Numbered from the stretch's first letter, positions 46,979 to 57,128 are shown. The stretch is 64,000 nucleotides of DNA from Verrucomicrobia bacterium SCGC AAA164-E04 (GCA_000383715.1 KB911851.1:32438-96437), one strand, 5' to 3'. Notes: generated by a model not told the origin, from the sequence alone. Made by a program: numbers and translations.

Positions 46979-48319
46979 ATGAGTATAATCAATCGACGTC
47001 AATTCATGAACCAAGCTGCGACGACGGCTGGCTTGGTGAGCTTCGGTGCCACCCGACTTGCTGGTGTCTCGGCTAATCATAAGCTGAACATTGCTGCAAT
47101 CGGAGTGGGAGGAATGGGAGCCGGCAACATCGAAAAGAGTTCCAATGAGAATATCGTGGCTCTTTGCGACGTGGATTTCAAGAGAGGTGCGCAGACATTT
47201 AACCGTCATCCTAAGGCCAGAAGATTCAAGGATTTCCGTGTGATGTTCGATAAAATGGAAAAGGAAATTGATGCGGTCATCATTGCGACTCCTGATCATA
47301 CACACGCTGTTGCCACCATGGAAGCCATGCGGCGTGGGAAACACGTTTACACTCAGAAACCATTGACCCACAGTATCGGGGAAGCACGTCAACTCACTGA
47401 GGCGGCCCGCAGGTATGGCGTTGAGACACAGATGGGAAATCAAGGGCACTCATCAAATGGTGCACGTCAAACGGTAGAGTGGATTCAGGCCGGTGTGATC
47501 GGCGAAGTAAGGGAGGTTCATTGTTGGAGTGATCGCCCCCTCCGTGGTACCCGGTTCGAAAAGAAATTATATTGGCCTCAAGGCATGGCGAAACGGCCTT
47601 TGGGTCAACAGTCCATTCCCGACACTTTAAATTGGGATCTGTGGCTTGGTCCTGCTCCCTACCGGGATTATCATGCGGATTACGTTCCTTTCAACTGGAG
47701 GGGATGGTGGGACTTTGGCACTGGAGCTCTGGGGGATATGGGGTGTCACATTATTGATCATCCCTATTGGGCTCTTAAACTGGGCTATCCAGAAAGCGTC
47801 GAGGCCAGCAGTACCCACGTTCACGCTGAAACAGCTCCTCTGGCATCGTTGGTGACCTATCAATTCCCAGCTAGAGAAGAACTTCCGCCCGTCCGTCTGA
47901 TATGGTACGACGGCGGTATCAAGCCGCCGCGTCCAGAGGAACTCGAGCCTGAGGATGATTGGCCGGTGGACGGTGTGCTTTACGTCGGTGAGCGAGGAAA
48001 GATCATGCACAAATCACATGGAGGTAAGCCGACTTTGCTGCCTCTTTCACGTATGGATGGTTTTCAGCGTCCAGACGAAACCCTCCCTCGTGTCAAAGGC
48101 TCGCACGAACAAAACTGGATTGATGCGTGCAAGGGAATGGGAGCAGCCTGTTCCCATTTTGATTATTCAGGCCCATTAACAGAGGTTGTTCTCCTTGGGA
48201 ATTTAGCGATTCGCACTGAGGGGCATCTGTTGTGGGATGGACCCAACATGCGGGTTACCAACAACGAAGTAGCAAACCAATGGGTTCAGCGAGCATATCG
48301 AACAGGGTGGAAACTTTAG
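46979..48319 (+). CDS. Tat-exported Gfo/Idh/MocA-family oxidoreductase
   Basis: 446 residues; I-N-R-R-Q-F-M-N-Q-A begins a Tat signal. Nucleotide-binding A-I-G-V-G-G-M-G near residue 39; catalytic lysine in Q-K-P-L-T-H near 125, with Q in place of the usual E; M-G-N-Q-G-H follows. Paralogous to the protein at 32092 and slightly shorter. It lies just upstream of a pectate lyase on the same strand (50-bp gap), which suggests a role in breakdown of the same sugars; the substrate is not readable. Confidence 0.88.
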   Translation: MSIINRRQFMNQAATTAGLVSFGATRLAGVSANHKLNIAAIGVGGMGAGNIEKSSNENIVALCDVDFKRGAQTFNRHPKARRFKDFRVMFDKMEKEIDAVIIATPDHTHAVATMEAMRRGKHVYTQKPLTHSIGEARQLTEAARRYGVETQMGNQGHSSNGARQTVEWIQAGVIGEVREVHCWSDRPLRGTRFEKKLYWPQGMAKRPLGQQSIPDTLNWDLWLGPAPYRDYHADYVPFNWRGWWDFGTGALGDMGCHIIDHPYWALKLGYPESVEASSTHVHAETAPLASLVTYQFPAREELPPVRLIWYDGGIKPPRPEELEPEDDWPVDGVLYVGERGKIMHKSHGGKPTLLPLSRMDGFQRPDETLPRVKGSHEQNWIDACKGMGAACSHFDYSGPLTEVVLLGNLAIRTEGHLLWDGPNMRVTNNEVANQWVQRAYRTGWKL

Positions 48320-48369
48320 TGCTGACTCAATTGTATCAAGACAGATCCTATCGTTTTCTGATATCGATT

Positions 48370-49710
48370 ATGAAAAATAGTTATGCAAAGCACTGCTTGT
48401 TCGCCATATGGGTTCCATTGCTTGTCTTTGTGTCTTTGACTCCTTTGCGAGCTCAACCGCTGGCGTTTCCGGGCGCAGAAGGTTTTGGCAGGCATGCGCT
48501 CGGCGGGCGAGGTGGTCAGGTTTTATTTGTCACTAATTTGAATGATCAGGGGCCTGGTAGCCTTCGTGCCGCTGTTGATGCAGAGTATCCCAGAATGGTC
48601 GTTTTCAATGTTTCCGGCACGATCGAATTACAGTCAGCACTGCGCATTCGCCATCCGCGCATCACGATTGCGGGGCAGTCCGCACCCGGTGGAGGGATTT
48701 GTTTGAAAAAATTTCCCCTGCTCATTTCGGCTGATGATGTCGTGGTGCGTTTCCTGCGCGTGCGCCTTGGTGATGAAGCGGGTAAGTTGATGGATGGTAT
48801 TGATATTTCGTATGCTGAGAATGTGATCGTGGATCACTGCTCGGTGAGCTGGACCTTGGACGAAGGTGTCAACACCTACCATGGCACCCGGAACATCACC
48901 ATTCAGTGGTGCCTTATTTCGGAATCGCTCAATGACTCGCTTTTGCGCAATGGACATGGCTTTGCGGCCTCTTTGGGAGGGGTGGACACTTCCTATCACC
49001 ACAATCTATTTGCCAATCATGCCGGGCGTAATCCCAGCATTGCGGGTGAGACGAGTCATCCAACGATCAATCTTGATTTTCGCAATAATGTCATTTTCAA
49101 CTGGGAGAACCGCAGGCTCGACGGGCGCCCTGAGAGCATCAATGTCGTCAATAATTATTACAAGGCAGGCCCTGCTTCACGGCAGCTTCGCAGTGTTGTC
49201 AAAATGCAATGTCTTGATGATGGAACTTTTGGCCGATGGCATGTTAAGGGTAATGTGCTTGAGACCTCCTCCGGTTTCAGTAAGGGGAGGGCGCTGGTGA
49301 TCATCGACGCTTCCGATCGATTGCCTGAATCTGTCTTGATCGAGCAGTCGGTTCCCTTTGGCCCGGTATCGACGGATACCCCTGACTTGGCCTATGAGAA
49401 AGTATGCATGCATGCTGGCGCGATTCGACCGAAAAGAGACTCCCATGATGATCGTATTGTCAGGGAAGTGCAGTCAGGGCGAACGACTTTTGGTGACGGT
49501 ATTATATCGAGTCAGACTGAAGTGGGCGGTTGGCCGAAACTCTTATCGGCTCGACCAAAAGACGACGTTGACAGGGATGGTATGCCTGATGAATGGGAAC
49601 GTCTGTTCCATCCGAACGGTGACTTGTCGTGGGATGGAATTGCAGATTCGGATGGCGATGGCTACCCTGACCTTGAGGAGTATCTCAACAACACCGACCC
49701 CAACAAGTGA
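48370..49710 (+). CDS. Exported pectate lyase-like protein (PL1) with calcium-binding tail
   Basis: 446 residues from ATG 48370, giving a signal peptide that ends L-R-A-Q-P (the frame is open from 48232 inside the upstream gene). The parallel beta-helix core has F-P-G-A-E-G-F-G, G-S-L-R-A-A-V, G-T-I-E-L, I-T-I-A-G-Q-S-A-P-G-G-G-I and V-D-H-C-S-V-S-W, the classic PL1/polysaccharide lyase pattern. The C-terminus D-R-D-G-M-P-D-E-W-E and D-S-D-G-D-G-Y-P-D resembles calcium-binding thrombospondin-3-like repeats. Predicted to cleave polygalacturonate or a related uronic polymer by beta-elimination. The catalytic Arg was not verified. Confidence 0.88.
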   Translation: MKNSYAKHCLFAIWVPLLVFVSLTPLRAQPLAFPGAEGFGRHALGGRGGQVLFVTNLNDQGPGSLRAAVDAEYPRMVVFNVSGTIELQSALRIRHPRITIAGQSAPGGGICLKKFPLLISADDVVVRFLRVRLGDEAGKLMDGIDISYAENVIVDHCSVSWTLDEGVNTYHGTRNITIQWCLISESLNDSLLRNGHGFAASLGGVDTSYHHNLFANHAGRNPSIAGETSHPTINLDFRNNVIFNWENRRLDGRPESINVVNNYYKAGPASRQLRSVVKMQCLDDGTFGRWHVKGNVLETSSGFSKGRALVIIDASDRLPESVLIEQSVPFGPVSTDTPDLAYEKVCMHAGAIRPKRDSHDDRIVREVQSGRTTFGDGIISSQTEVGGWPKLLSARPKDDVDRDGMPDEWERLFHPNGDLSWDGIADSDGDGYPDLEEYLNNTDPNK

Positions 49711-49836
49711 ATAACTGGCTGCGTCATTTTTCTGGGTGACCCTCATGGTTGATAATGAAGGAATTGTCTGAATATTTACTTCATTGACCTGAACAACCTC
49801 TACCAAGCGACCTAAGATTCACCGGGTGCTGACATC

Positions 49837-51219
49837 ATGCTACTGACCGCTGTCATCCTATATGCTTTTATAGTCCTGGGTATCTCGTTTCTGGCTCAAA
49901 GGAAGATCCATGACGAAGAAGACTTCATCGTTGCCGGGAGACGAATGCCAATCTGGCTTAACACCGGGACTCTGCTTGCTACCTGGTTTGGCGCTGGAAC
50001 TCTTTTGACGACTTCCGATGAAATCGCACTGGAGGGAGTCCGTATCATTGCACTGGAACCGCTTGGAGCAGGCCTTTGCCTGGTGCTTACTGGATTGTTT
50101 TTCGCGCGTCCTCTCTGGAACATGAACATCTGTACGCTGGCAGATTTTTTCAAGGCTCGGTTCGGCCCCAAAGCAGAGGTGTTGCAGGTATTGACTTCAG
50201 TACCGACATTCGTGGGATGGATCGCGGTTCAACTGGTGGCTTTGTCTGGCCTTTTCAACATTTTATTTGATTGGCCTATTCCTCAAACGATTGTTGCCCT
50301 GGGACTCTTCGCAATGGTTTACACCATTGTGGGTGGCATGTGGTCCGTCAGTTTGACGGATGCCTTGCAAGCGGTTTTGATGATTTTCGGGTTACTGCTC
50401 TTGGGATGGAATGTTCTTGGTGATCTGACAAATTTTGGGGGGCTGGAAGGGATTTGGAAACAATCAACAGTCTCGAGGAGACAATGGATTCCAATAGACC
50501 GCACTCAGGAATTTGCCGAATGGTGCGGGTGGCTATCCATCGCCATGTTGGGCAATTTACCCAGTCAGGATTTGATGCAAAGGGTTTTTGCCGCAAAATC
50601 CGCTCAGGTAGCGCGGATTTCCTGCTTCATGGCTGGTGGGCTTTACATACTGCTTGGGTCGATTCCGGTATTCATTGGTTTCTCTTTTCCAATCTTGTTT
50701 CCCGACAAGGAGCCGCAGTCGGTTGTTATCCAAATGGCGCAGCATTACCTTTCAGATGGAATGATGGTTGTGTTTCTGCTGGCTGTTCTGTCGATGGTGC
50801 TTTCATCCATGGATAGCGGTATTCTGGCACCGGCTACGATTCTTGGGCGCAACTTGTTTCGAAAAAGGGTGCCGGATTCCGTGAGTTCCCTCACGCTCTG
50901 CCGACTCTCTGTCGTGCTGGTTTCCGCCGTATGTGTGGCAGTAGCACTCATGGGATCGCGAGCCTTTGAATTATTGGAAAGTTGCTATTCCATTGGATTG
51001 GCAGGGTTACTTGTTCCTTTGGTCATGGGATTATTCTGGAAAAACGGTAACCAGACTTCAGCATTGCTGGCCATGACCATTGGGGTTGGTGCATGGCTGA
51101 TCGAATGGACCTTCGGTATTGAATGGCCGTTGGCCCCGGTGGGAGCTGCTTTGGGGTTTCTGGTCTATATTATTCACGCTAGATCATTGGAATCACCTGT
51201 CCAGTCAAACCAGGGGTGA
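49837..51219 (+). CDS. Sodium:solute symporter (SSS family)
   Basis: 460 residues with about 12-13 hydrophobic helices covering the whole protein. SSS landmarks: F-I-V-A-G-R-R-M-P near residue 30, W-F-G-A-G-T, the G-G-M-W-S-V-S-L-T-D pattern, and L-S-S-M-D-S-G-I-L-A-P-A near 322. It takes up sugars, amino acids or carboxylates with sodium. Position after a pectate lyase and an oxidoreductase suggests import of lyase products, which is inference. Confidence 0.88.
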   Translation: MLLTAVILYAFIVLGISFLAQRKIHDEEDFIVAGRRMPIWLNTGTLLATWFGAGTLLTTSDEIALEGVRIIALEPLGAGLCLVLTGLFFARPLWNMNICTLADFFKARFGPKAEVLQVLTSVPTFVGWIAVQLVALSGLFNILFDWPIPQTIVALGLFAMVYTIVGGMWSVSLTDALQAVLMIFGLLLLGWNVLGDLTNFGGLEGIWKQSTVSRRQWIPIDRTQEFAEWCGWLSIAMLGNLPSQDLMQRVFAAKSAQVARISCFMAGGLYILLGSIPVFIGFSFPILFPDKEPQSVVIQMAQHYLSDGMMVVFLLAVLSMVLSSMDSGILAPATILGRNLFRKRVPDSVSSLTLCRLSVVLVSAVCVAVALMGSRAFELLESCYSIGLAGLLVPLVMGLFWKNGNQTSALLAMTIGVGAWLIEWTFGIEWPLAPVGAALGFLVYIIHARSLESPVQSNQG

Positions 51220-51358
51220 TGTCAGGAAACCCTCAATCTTTTTTAACGGGACGGAAGTCTTTATTTGATGAAGGGCTGTTGCTCCCACTCCCAGCACACG
51301 AGGGTGCGGAAAGCTGGTAGCTTACTCCGATATCGGGCATATGGTATTTCTGCCCTAT

Positions 51359-52351
51359 TTACTCACCTACCACTCGAAAAAAACCATCACCGGTCTGCGG
51401 TAATTCGAGGGTCCGATCGACTCGGTGCCCAGTTCCGGTAATCGACTCACTGAAGTTTAATTCAGTTGTCGTGTCTACACTTCTCCAGTGCTCCAGGCGG
51501 TAACGTGATCCCCTGAAGCTCTGAAACGAAAGTCTCAGGTCAACAGCAGGAAGGCGTGAAAAATCGATGTGCACTTGATCGGAAATCCCTTGTGTCTCGA
51601 CACGGACCTCAAACAGGAAAGGCCATGTCTTGCCTGTCACAAATACTCTGTCGCGTTCTCGGTCATAGGCAATCCCATTAAGCACGGCATCCGCATTCCT
51701 CAGCGACGGCCAGTCAAAAAGACCTGAAAAATCAATCCAGGCAATGACCACTCCTGTGTCTGGGGAGATCCTTGCAATTCTGTCCGTCTGCCATTGATTT
51801 GCCCAAATTTCGCCTTTGATCCATTCCAGTTCGTTCAACTTACGCACCGGTCCTTTGTCGTCAGAGACCTTCACTGTCTCGATCAGGGCGAAACTATCTG
51901 GATCACGGAAATAAAGTGAGTCACTCCCGTCACTCATGACAAGACGTTGACCATCGAAGGTCAATCCCCAGCCCTGGCCCTGGTAGGTGAACCCTCCTTT
52001 TGGCTGAAGGGTATCAAGGTCGTAGACCACGGCTTCGCCGGATTTCCAGGTCAGCTGAAATATGCTGTCTTCGGTCACAGCGATACCTTCACCAAAAAAC
52101 TCGGGGGAAAGTTGGATTTGTTTTTTCACTTTTCCGGTGCGTGGCTCCACGACGCGCAACGATGAACGTCCGAACTGCCCGGTCCCTTCAATGAACGTGT
52201 TGTTATGGAAAACAAGTCCCTGAGTGAAGGCTTCAGTATCGTGAGGTAGGGTTTGTAAGACCTTGAAAGTCTGCCATTCAGCACTGATAACACGCACTTG
52301 AGAGCTGATGAGCATGATGGCGATCAGGTAGTTGAAGCAGCTGTTTGTCAT
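51359..52351 (-). CDS. Exported plant-type glutaminyl-peptide cyclotransferase
   Basis: 330 residues with a signal peptide ending V-I-S-A-E. The five-bladed propeller QC pattern is clear: P-H-D-T-E-A-F-T-Q-G-L near residue 35, F-G-E-G-I-A, G-W-G-L-T-F-D-G, L-N-E-L-E-W near 170, N-G-I-A-Y-D near 245. These enzymes form N-terminal pyroglutamate on exported proteins. The C-terminus has about 60 extra residues ending G-D-G-F-F-R-V-V-G-E, like the tail of the LamG protein at 52677. It is divergent from that gene and convergent with the symporter. Confidence 0.85.
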   Translation of the reverse strand: MTNSCFNYLIAIMLISSQVRVISAEWQTFKVLQTLPHDTEAFTQGLVFHNNTFIEGTGQFGRSSLRVVEPRTGKVKKQIQLSPEFFGEGIAVTEDSIFQLTWKSGEAVVYDLDTLQPKGGFTYQGQGWGLTFDGQRLVMSDGSDSLYFRDPDSFALIETVKVSDDKGPVRKLNELEWIKGEIWANQWQTDRIARISPDTGVVIAWIDFSGLFDWPSLRNADAVLNGIAYDRERDRVFVTGKTWPFLFEVRVETQGISDQVHIDFSRLPAVDLRLSFQSFRGSRYRLEHWRSVDTTTELNFSESITGTGHRVDRTLELPQTGDGFFRVVGE

Positions 52352-52676
52352 GGCTCTATCACGATTTCATCACATGAAGATAGTGCATGCATTTTTTTGC
52401 CAAAGGCAAGCCAAAGTGGAGCTTGCGTCTTCAAATATTGCATCCGTGATGTCTGTCTGTTTTGTTAAAATTAGAGTGTTTCCGTTTCGGCCCAGACTGC
52501 GAGTATTCAGCCCCAGCAATACTCAAATGATCTCGGGTTTGTGATATGTTCGATACTACTACAACATATGGTTCGCTTGTGTTAAATGAGATCAACATCT
52601 TTTCACTTTATAAAACAGGATGATTGCTTTATTGATCAGTGGCAGTCAACAGACCTCAAGATAACGCTATGAATGC
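52352..52676. other. Intergenic region between divergent genes
   Basis: About 325 bp. It should hold the promoters of the cyclotransferase and LamG-phosphodiesterase genes. AT-rich parts (52555-52625) are the best candidates. A 70-codon frame at 52332-52544 has no family. Confidence 0.4.
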
Positions 52677-55088
52677 ATGCAACAAATCATGATGCGCACC
52701 ACAATCCTGTTTTGTTTTCTTTGCACCCAACTTCACATTTTTGCGGAGAGTCAGTTATTGATCGAGTCATTTGACCGAGTGCCTCTGCTTCCTCAAGGAG
52801 TTGAAGGGACAGGGGGGAAAGGGGTTTGGTCAACGACCACTCCGCCCGGCTGGTCACTCAAGGGCGCCCACTTGACTGACGAAGATTTTCCAGGCAGGGA
52901 AGGGTGGCGGTTTGTGGATGCGTCCTGGTGGAACCTTCAAGGGACAGATCCACTTCGATCTCTTTTTCACCGTGCCAGCGGCGTTCTGCTGGTTGCTGAT
53001 GCCAATGCCAGGAAGCCGGCGCCAGACGCAAGTGGCACCATGAGCAGTTATCTGTCAACTCCCCCGATTGACATCAGTCATCTGAAGGCCAGCAGATTTG
53101 AAGTTCGCTTTGATTCAAGCTGGCATTCGGTGGCCCCTATGGCCGGCAATCTCAGCGTGTCTTTTGATGGGATGCCGTCGATTCAGATTTTTCGGTATGA
53201 CTCGGACCCAAACAGTCCGAGTTTTCAATTGGATACATGGAATGAAAAAGTTTGCGCCGTCTTTGAAAAGCGTCCGGGTGTTGATTCTTTCGTTCTCACC
53301 TTGGGGATGCTGCATGCAGGGCAGGATGGTTGGTGGGCCATCGATAATCTGGAGGTGGTTGCCGTCGATGAGAGTGACCGTCTCGAGGTGGGGGGGCACT
53401 GGATGTTTAGCTCGGATCGTGTTCATCAAGGCTTTGTTCAAGATATGGATGAGGGGCTTTATCCCGGAAATTTAAGAGGTCCAGCAACACTTCATGAAGC
53501 GGGTGGTCTCGAGGGGCTCTGGCTGGACGGCAAAGGTCCTCCCGTTCAGGTCGAATCTCCTGATGCCCCCAGAGAATGGCCTTCCAAAGAAATGACGCTG
53601 GAAGCTTGGGTTGCCCTTGCTGCGCCTGCTCGATTCGGTGGCATCCTTTCTGCATCCAGACAACATACAACACCTCAGGAAGGCTGGGTTCTTGGTTTCA
53701 ACAGCGCTCGATTTACCTTTGGATTGGCTTCTGAGGATCATGAGCGCATGACTTTTGTCGAAACCCAGACACCTTATGCTCTGGGGCAATGGTATCATCT
53801 GGTTGGTACCTACGACGGGGTGACTCAGCGCATTTATCTCAATGGTAAACTCGAGGCAAAACGGACTTTGGCTTCGGGTAAAATCCGTCATGCTGATTCA
53901 GCTCCTCTGATGATCGGGGCTCATCCAACAGAGACCGGATTGCGAAAGCTTCAGGGGATGATTCATGAAGTGCGTGTTCATACAAGTGCTTTGACACCCC
54001 ATGAGGTGATGGAGCATTTCACGCGGCACAAAACGTCTGTCGAACAAACCTTGACCATGCCTGCATTAACTCAGTGCACAATCCCTGTTCGACGCAACAA
54101 TAGCCCGTTCGGAACTCGGCGAGCCTTGATCATCGGGATGGATGGCTGCCGGGTCGATTCGTTACAGGCTGCTTCGACGCCTCATCTGGATGCACTTGTT
54201 GAGAGTGGTGCTTTCAGTTTTGATGCGAGAGCCAGTATTGGACAGCCCACGGTAAGCGGGCCGGGTTGGTCGAGCATTCTGAAGGGAGTTTGGGCGGACA
54301 AACACAGGGTTCTCAATAACGCTTTTTCATTCCCCGGAGGCGGGGGATATCCACATGTATTCGAGCGGATTCGCCAGTTTCATCCTGATGCCTATCTTTC
54401 TTCATGGGTACACTGGGCACCAATCAACGAGCACATTGTCAGCGCTGAAACGCTTCAAATGGTCGAGGACAGTGATGCCCGTCTCACCGTCAATGCCGCA
54501 TGTCACATTCTCAACGAGGGGCCTGATGTACTTTTTGTGCACCTCGATGAATCGGATGGTGCAGGGCACGCAGCAGGGTTTCACCCCAGAAATTCTCAAT
54601 ATCTTGCTACTCTCAATCGATTGGACGGCTACATTGGAACATTGATGGATGCAGTCAACCGTCGTCGCAATGAACTTGGCGAGGATTGGCTTGTCATTTT
54701 TTGCAGTGATCATGGAGGAACCTCGGCAGGTTCCCATGGAGGACTCAGCTTGAACGAATTAAAAGTGCCTTTGATCATTCAAGGACGGCAGGTGCCAAGC
54801 GGAGATATTCAACCGACTCCGTTGAACACGGACATTGTACCCACGGTTCTTGCTCATCTGGGAATTGAGGTACCATCCTCATGGGGGATTGAAGGTCAAA
54901 CGGTTGGCTTCATTCCCAAGCTTTCCATCAAAGCGGAGAACGCTGGCCTGACCCTGAGGTGGCCAGGAATAGTCACGCTGGAAAGCAGTGTTTCAATGGA
55001 AAAGTGGAAGGCATTACCCCAAGCCAGAAGCCCACATAGACATCGTCCTTCAAGTGACCAAAGATTCTATCGTTTGACAATGCCCTAG
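52677..55088 (+). CDS. Exported LamG - type I phosphodiesterase/phosphatase protein
   Basis: 803 residues; ATG 52689 or 52692 would also serve and the signal peptide ends I-F-A-E-S. Residues about 25-235 form a beta-rich module; a LamG/concanavalin-like domain at about 255-455 (T-L-E-A-W-V-A-L, W-Y-H-L-V-G-T-Y-D-G, Y-L-N-G-K-L); then a phosphodiesterase of the alkaline phosphatase superfamily from about 481 (A-L-I-I-G-M-D-G-C-R, P-T-V-S-G-P-G-W, F-C-S-D-H-G-G-T). The C-terminus ends Q-R-F-Y-R-L-T-M-P, a tail seen on other exported proteins here. Substrates could be phosphodiesters, phosphonates or nucleotides. Confidence 0.85.
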   Translation: MQQIMMRTTILFCFLCTQLHIFAESQLLIESFDRVPLLPQGVEGTGGKGVWSTTTPPGWSLKGAHLTDEDFPGREGWRFVDASWWNLQGTDPLRSLFHRASGVLLVADANARKPAPDASGTMSSYLSTPPIDISHLKASRFEVRFDSSWHSVAPMAGNLSVSFDGMPSIQIFRYDSDPNSPSFQLDTWNEKVCAVFEKRPGVDSFVLTLGMLHAGQDGWWAIDNLEVVAVDESDRLEVGGHWMFSSDRVHQGFVQDMDEGLYPGNLRGPATLHEAGGLEGLWLDGKGPPVQVESPDAPREWPSKEMTLEAWVALAAPARFGGILSASRQHTTPQEGWVLGFNSARFTFGLASEDHERMTFVETQTPYALGQWYHLVGTYDGVTQRIYLNGKLEAKRTLASGKIRHADSAPLMIGAHPTETGLRKLQGMIHEVRVHTSALTPHEVMEHFTRHKTSVEQTLTMPALTQCTIPVRRNNSPFGTRRALIIGMDGCRVDSLQAASTPHLDALVESGAFSFDARASIGQPTVSGPGWSSILKGVWADKHRVLNNAFSFPGGGGYPHVFERIRQFHPDAYLSSWVHWAPINEHIVSAETLQMVEDSDARLTVNAACHILNEGPDVLFVHLDESDGAGHAAGFHPRNSQYLATLNRLDGYIGTLMDAVNRRRNELGEDWLVIFCSDHGGTSAGSHGGLSLNELKVPLIIQGRQVPSGDIQPTPLNTDIVPTVLAHLGIEVPSSWGIEGQTVGFIPKLSIKAENAGLTLRWPGIVTLESSVSMEKWKALPQARSPHRHRPSSDQRFYRLTMP

Positions 55089-55288
55089 TGTGAAGTTTGT
55101 AGAGAGGCAGTATTCAAAAATGTCAAATGCCTCATTCAGAACATTCTACTCAAGGATGGTGTCTTGTTTTCTGATGGGGATGCGATCGCTCGTTCGATAA
55201 ACCAGGTAAGTAAGGTTCATCAGGGTGAAGATTCTCTTTCTTTCCAACTGTATCGAACTTGGTTTGAGCGTGCCTGATGGATGAAAAC

Positions 55289-55309
55289 AACGCATTTCAG
55301 AGATGCGTT
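55289..55309. terminator. Possible bidirectional terminator hairpin
   Basis: AACGCAT / ATGCGTT, 7-bp stem, 7-base loop, with a T-rich stretch on both sides (TTTTC on the minus strand, TTTTGGGTCACTTTTT on the plus). It lies between the convergent phosphodiesterase and lipoprotein genes. Confidence 0.45.
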
Positions 55310-55321
55310 TTGGGTCACTTT

Positions 55322-56323
55322 TTAATCACCGTAAGATCCGTCCGGGGCCGTGTTGGGAAAGTTATATTCAGCGTTCGTGAGCAATCCATATAATTCAGGA
55401 TCCCTCTTACGCATAGATTGGGCGTTTCTTATCTGCCACTGATCCAGAATCCCTTCTTGACGTGTCTCATTCAAGCCAACAAGAGTGATCATCCCCCAAT
55501 GAATATATTCACCGACAAAACATTTATACCCACAGTCGTCTGACCGCGTGTACCAAGCGTTATCGGGATATTGGTTTGGCATATGTTTGAAATAGCCTCC
55601 ACGAGCTTTGTCCATCGCCTCTGTTAGCATAGAAGCACCTTTTTGTCCTTCTCCTCGCTTTGCGATGTAGGAGCGAAGAGCTTCTGATGGATTGCTGCCC
55701 ACTTCTCCATGCCAAAAGATCGAAGGATACACACTTGCATACCCCACGTCCGTTATCAGATGGAAGGTTTCTTCTGTTGTTGCATCCGGTGGGAGAAGAC
55801 CTTCTTTAAGATAATGATCCTGTGAATACTCGCTGAGCGGCAGGCCATACCAATTATGATTTATAGTTGTAACATCCAAACCATAAGTAGGAGCATGTGG
55901 ATACTTTAGTATTCCTTGTGAGTGCTCATGCCACGGGCCGATTTGATCAAAAGTAACGCCGAGGATCATTCGGCTTTTCTGTCTGACAATCTCAGCGAGG
56001 ACGGCCGGATTATCTGGCGTCCCGTCCTCATTGTTATCAATCCACTGTGCTAGAACATGCGCCACTAGTTTCAGGTCTCGATCTGTAACTCCCTCCAATG
56101 CGAAAACATTGATTCCAAAGACAGTTATTTTTTTCTCTATGTGAGCTGATTTTTCGTTTTGTGTTGGTAGCTCGATCTTGGTTAACGGTATGAAAACAGG
56201 TGCCTTTTCCACTTGAATAGACTGACTGTTTGCAGGTGATTTGCCGATTACAGAGTCAGTTGTTTCTAATGAATGACACCCAACAATCAATAAAGCCGCG
56301 AATGTGCTTAGTATCTGTTTCAT
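55322..56323 (-). CDS. Lipoprotein of unknown function with E-E-x-x-H motif
   Basis: 333 residues. Lipobox L-I-V-G-C gives lipidated Cys16. Residues 97-104 (D-N-N-E-D-G-T-P) look like a calcium loop; E184-E185-x-x-H188 (E-E-T-F-H) resembles a metal-binding helix, as in some zincins, though the order HExxH is not present. Other His-rich stretches: P-W-H-E-H-S near 130 and I-N-H-N-W-Y-G near 155. No family recognised. A good start, lipobox and uniform composition make it surely coding; membrane-anchored enzyme or binding protein is an inference. Confidence 0.75.
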   Translation of the reverse strand: MKQILSTFAALLIVGCHSLETTDSVIGKSPANSQSIQVEKAPVFIPLTKIELPTQNEKSAHIEKKITVFGINVFALEGVTDRDLKLVAHVLAQWIDNNEDGTPDNPAVLAEIVRQKSRMILGVTFDQIGPWHEHSQGILKYPHAPTYGLDVTTINHNWYGLPLSEYSQDHYLKEGLLPPDATTEETFHLITDVGYASVYPSIFWHGEVGSNPSEALRSYIAKRGEGQKGASMLTEAMDKARGGYFKHMPNQYPDNAWYTRSDDCGYKCFVGEYIHWGMITLVGLNETRQEGILDQWQIRNAQSMRKRDPELYGLLTNAEYNFPNTAPDGSYGD

Positions 56324-56475
56324 TAACTGGCGATATTAACTCCAGACAGACAAGGTGGCCACAAGTAATGGGGACTAAAAAATCGTTTAAGCAAAATAAA
56401 TTGCCTGCGAAAATTGTCCCCATGCTTGTCTCATATCAAGACTGACAAAGATGCGGCTGAGAAAAGAATCAATAA

Positions 56476-56943
56476 TGCGCTCAATATTGCCTTGAGAAGC
56501 AAAAGGGCGATATTAATCTGGGACCATTGATTCATGACGCCGCATCTGTTGATCTGCAACTACTGGTCTCCGTCTTTGATCAACTCGATCTCGAGGAGAT
56601 GCCTCCCGAAGATGAGGAGCAGCCTGCAATGGATGAAAAAGCAAAGATACTGGCGTTTTTGAATGCTGCGATCAAAGCCACTGGTTCCTCGATTATCGAT
56701 AAGAAAGCGCTGCCAGGCTATGGCAACTACGTCGACCATGAAGCACTTTTCAATGGAACCCTCCCAGACTCAGCATCCGCGCCGCCCCCACGTATCTGGC
56801 GCTACAGTCCGGAAAGCTATTCCGAAAGAGTCAATCGCATTGTAGACCACAAGACACCTGTCAAGAAACTCCCGCGTTTGCTTGAACCTCACAAAAACTT
56901 CTATGCATACAGCCATCGCAACAAGCCTTCGAGGAATCAATGA
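56476..56943 (+). pseudogene. Remnant of a DUF1592-type cytochrome gene
   Basis: From 56476 (a stop codon lies just before) the frame reads C-L-E-K-Q-K-G-D-I-N-L-G-P-L, the sequence that in PSCyt1 proteins follows the haem site, but the CxxCH itself is lost. It continues Q-L-D-L-E-E-M-P-P-E-D-E-E-Q-P, then G-Y-G-N-Y-V-D-H-E-A-L-F and R-I-W-R-Y-S-P-E-S-Y-S-E-R-V-N-R, typical of the DUF1592 start, and ends after about 140 codons where intact homologues have 700 or more. No signal peptide. Clearly a fragment. Confidence 0.65.
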
Positions 56944-57128
56944 AAGGCATGCTCCTTTTAGCGTTTCGTAACTGCTGATGCGCTCTGCTTTTGTCGGCGC
57001 CTACCACTAAGGCGTTGGATCATCGATCTGTTTTTGACCTGATGAAAATACATGCTGCTCAAGTGAACCATACTCAGGGCGTTTTTCATTTGTGATAGCG
57101 TAAGCCTGCTGCGTTATCCACATGGTGA

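Noticed and set aside
56444..56530. Short frame resembling a thioredoxin-like start (A-L-N-I-A-L-R-S-K-R)
   Set aside because: The overlapping frame has the clear K-G-D-I-N-L of a cytochrome-type gene, which explains the sequence better.
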